NCBI GenBank assembly: GCA_003023565.1
Contig: PXSA01000032.1
Coordinates: 1 to 64,000, forward strand
DNA from: Halobacteriales archaeon QS_9_68_17
Lineage (GTDB): Archaea > Halobacteriota > Halobacteria > Halobacteriales > Natronoarchaeaceae
Direction of reading: 5' to 3'
Length of the DNA: 64,000 bases
Made by a program: the position numbers and the translations under genes. Positions 63,565 to 64,000 of the stretch are shown here, one piece after another. Every line of letters begins with the position of its first letter. Position 1 is the stretch's first letter. The notes beneath the pieces are model-generated. The model did not search any database. It saw only the letters and a program-made list of their open reading frames with translations, and was not told where the DNA came from.

Positions 63565-63706
63565 CTACTCGCACGGCCGAGCAGCGGTAAGGCCGAGAGA
63601 GCTATGCTTCGTAGAGGCCTGGTCGTTCCCCGGCCGAGCACCGAGGGGTACGACGCCCGTTCTCCGACCGGTGACGCTTTCGTCTCGCTCGCGACGATGC
63701 CGAACC

Positions 63707-63934
63707 GTGAGACGGTACGGCGATCCGGAGTACGAGCGGGCGACGAAGGTCGGGTTCGCGCTGAGTGTAGCGATGTTCGCGGTCGGCGCGGGGGGCGAAC
63801 TCCTCGCCAGCGGTCTGCACTGGTCGCTGCCAGCATGGGAGCACACGCTGCTCACGGGCATGGAACCCCTCGGGGTCCTCGGGGTCCTCCTCGTCCCGTT
63901 CGTGTTCGGCATCTTCTTTCCGCTGACCGAATAG
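63707..63934 (+). CDS. Small two-helix membrane protein
   Basis: From GTG 63707: RRYGDPEYERATKVGF, then two hydrophobic segments (ALSVAMFAVGAGGELLASGL and PLGVLGVLLVPFVFGIFFPL) separated by HWSLPAWEHTLLTGM; 75 residues. A GTG 12 codons further upstream (63671) is possible, but that extension is basic and unlike the rest. Function not recognised. Confidence 0.65.
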   Translation: MRRYGDPEYERATKVGFALSVAMFAVGAGGELLASGLHWSLPAWEHTLLTGMEPLGVLGVLLVPFVFGIFFPLTE

Positions 63935-63985
63935 GTCGACCAGTCAACCGTCCACGGTCGACCGCGCGCGATCCGTCTCGCCGCT

Positions 63986-64000
63986 ATGACTCCGTCGACA
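63986..64000 (+). CDS. Possible start of a further gene (cut by the window edge)
   Basis: ATG 63986 opens five codons (MTPST) before the window ends, about 50 bp after the preceding stop. Too short to judge. Confidence 0.15.

Overview
The window is a stretch of haloarchaeal (class Halobacteria) chromosome. GC is very high, the predicted proteins are acidic, and the gene set is archaeal: DNA topoisomerase VI (both subunits), ribosomal protein S17e, GatE, TrmJ, FEN1, an ATP-dependent DNA ligase, CofD of F420 biosynthesis, and many small proteins known only from haloarchaea. I see no rRNA, CRISPR array, intact insertion sequence or prophage.

Layout. 1-7 kb: tail of an unknown gene, aspartate-semialdehyde dehydrogenase, then a tightly overlapping minus-strand run (cofD, a Dus-like TIM barrel, a CitG-like protein, a DUF447 protein, rps17e) and a glutamate-cysteine-ligase-like protein. 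7-12 kb: DNA ligase, a broken DehI-type dehalogenase, a metallo-hydrolase, a zinc-ribbon membrane protein and a broken small gene. 12-20.6 kb: the haloarchaeal topoisomerase locus, with top6B-top6A divergent from gyrB-gyrA. 20.6-27.5 kb: phosphoesterase (frameshifted), arginase, an epimerase lacking its usual lysine, HTH regulators, type II NADH dehydrogenase and uridine phosphorylase. 27.6-28.1 kb: tRNA-Gly(TCC) with duplicated flanks. 28-35.7 kb: thioredoxin-reductase-like protein, Trm9-like methyltransferase, a PilB/PilC type IV pilus pair, DUF5793 and a RecA/RAD55-like ATPase. 35.9-45.2 kb: phosphohexomutase, cytidine deaminase, a second RAD55-like ATPase, GNAT, a wHTH protein, CspA, FEN1, a MalK remnant, FumC, a zinc finger and a GNAT-zinc ribbon fusion. 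45.2-53.2 kb: PH-domain membrane pair, GatE, TrmJ, dihydropteroate synthase and MptE. 53.2-64 kb: quinone oxidoreductases, TraB, PRC-barrel, an F420-type LLM oxidoreductase with SDR and APH-family kinase, a broken Cry-DASH photolyase, glycerophosphodiesterase, SdpI-like and SDR proteins.

Two themes recur. First, DNA topology and replication: ligase, Topo VI, gyrase and FEN1. The gyrB promoter carries an alternating purine-pyrimidine palindrome right beside its TATA box. Second, cofactors: F420 (cofD and a likely F420 user), pterins/folate (folP and mptE), and an operon linking cofD to CitG-like and DUF447 proteins whose substrate here is unknown.

An unusual number of genes are broken by small indels. 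Several breaks are single-base changes in G or C runs, or compensating pairs, so part of this is probably sequence error. Others are real decay: the MalK remnant, the Cry-DASH deletion, and the GH13-like remnant fused to top6A. Coordinates of broken genes are therefore approximate.
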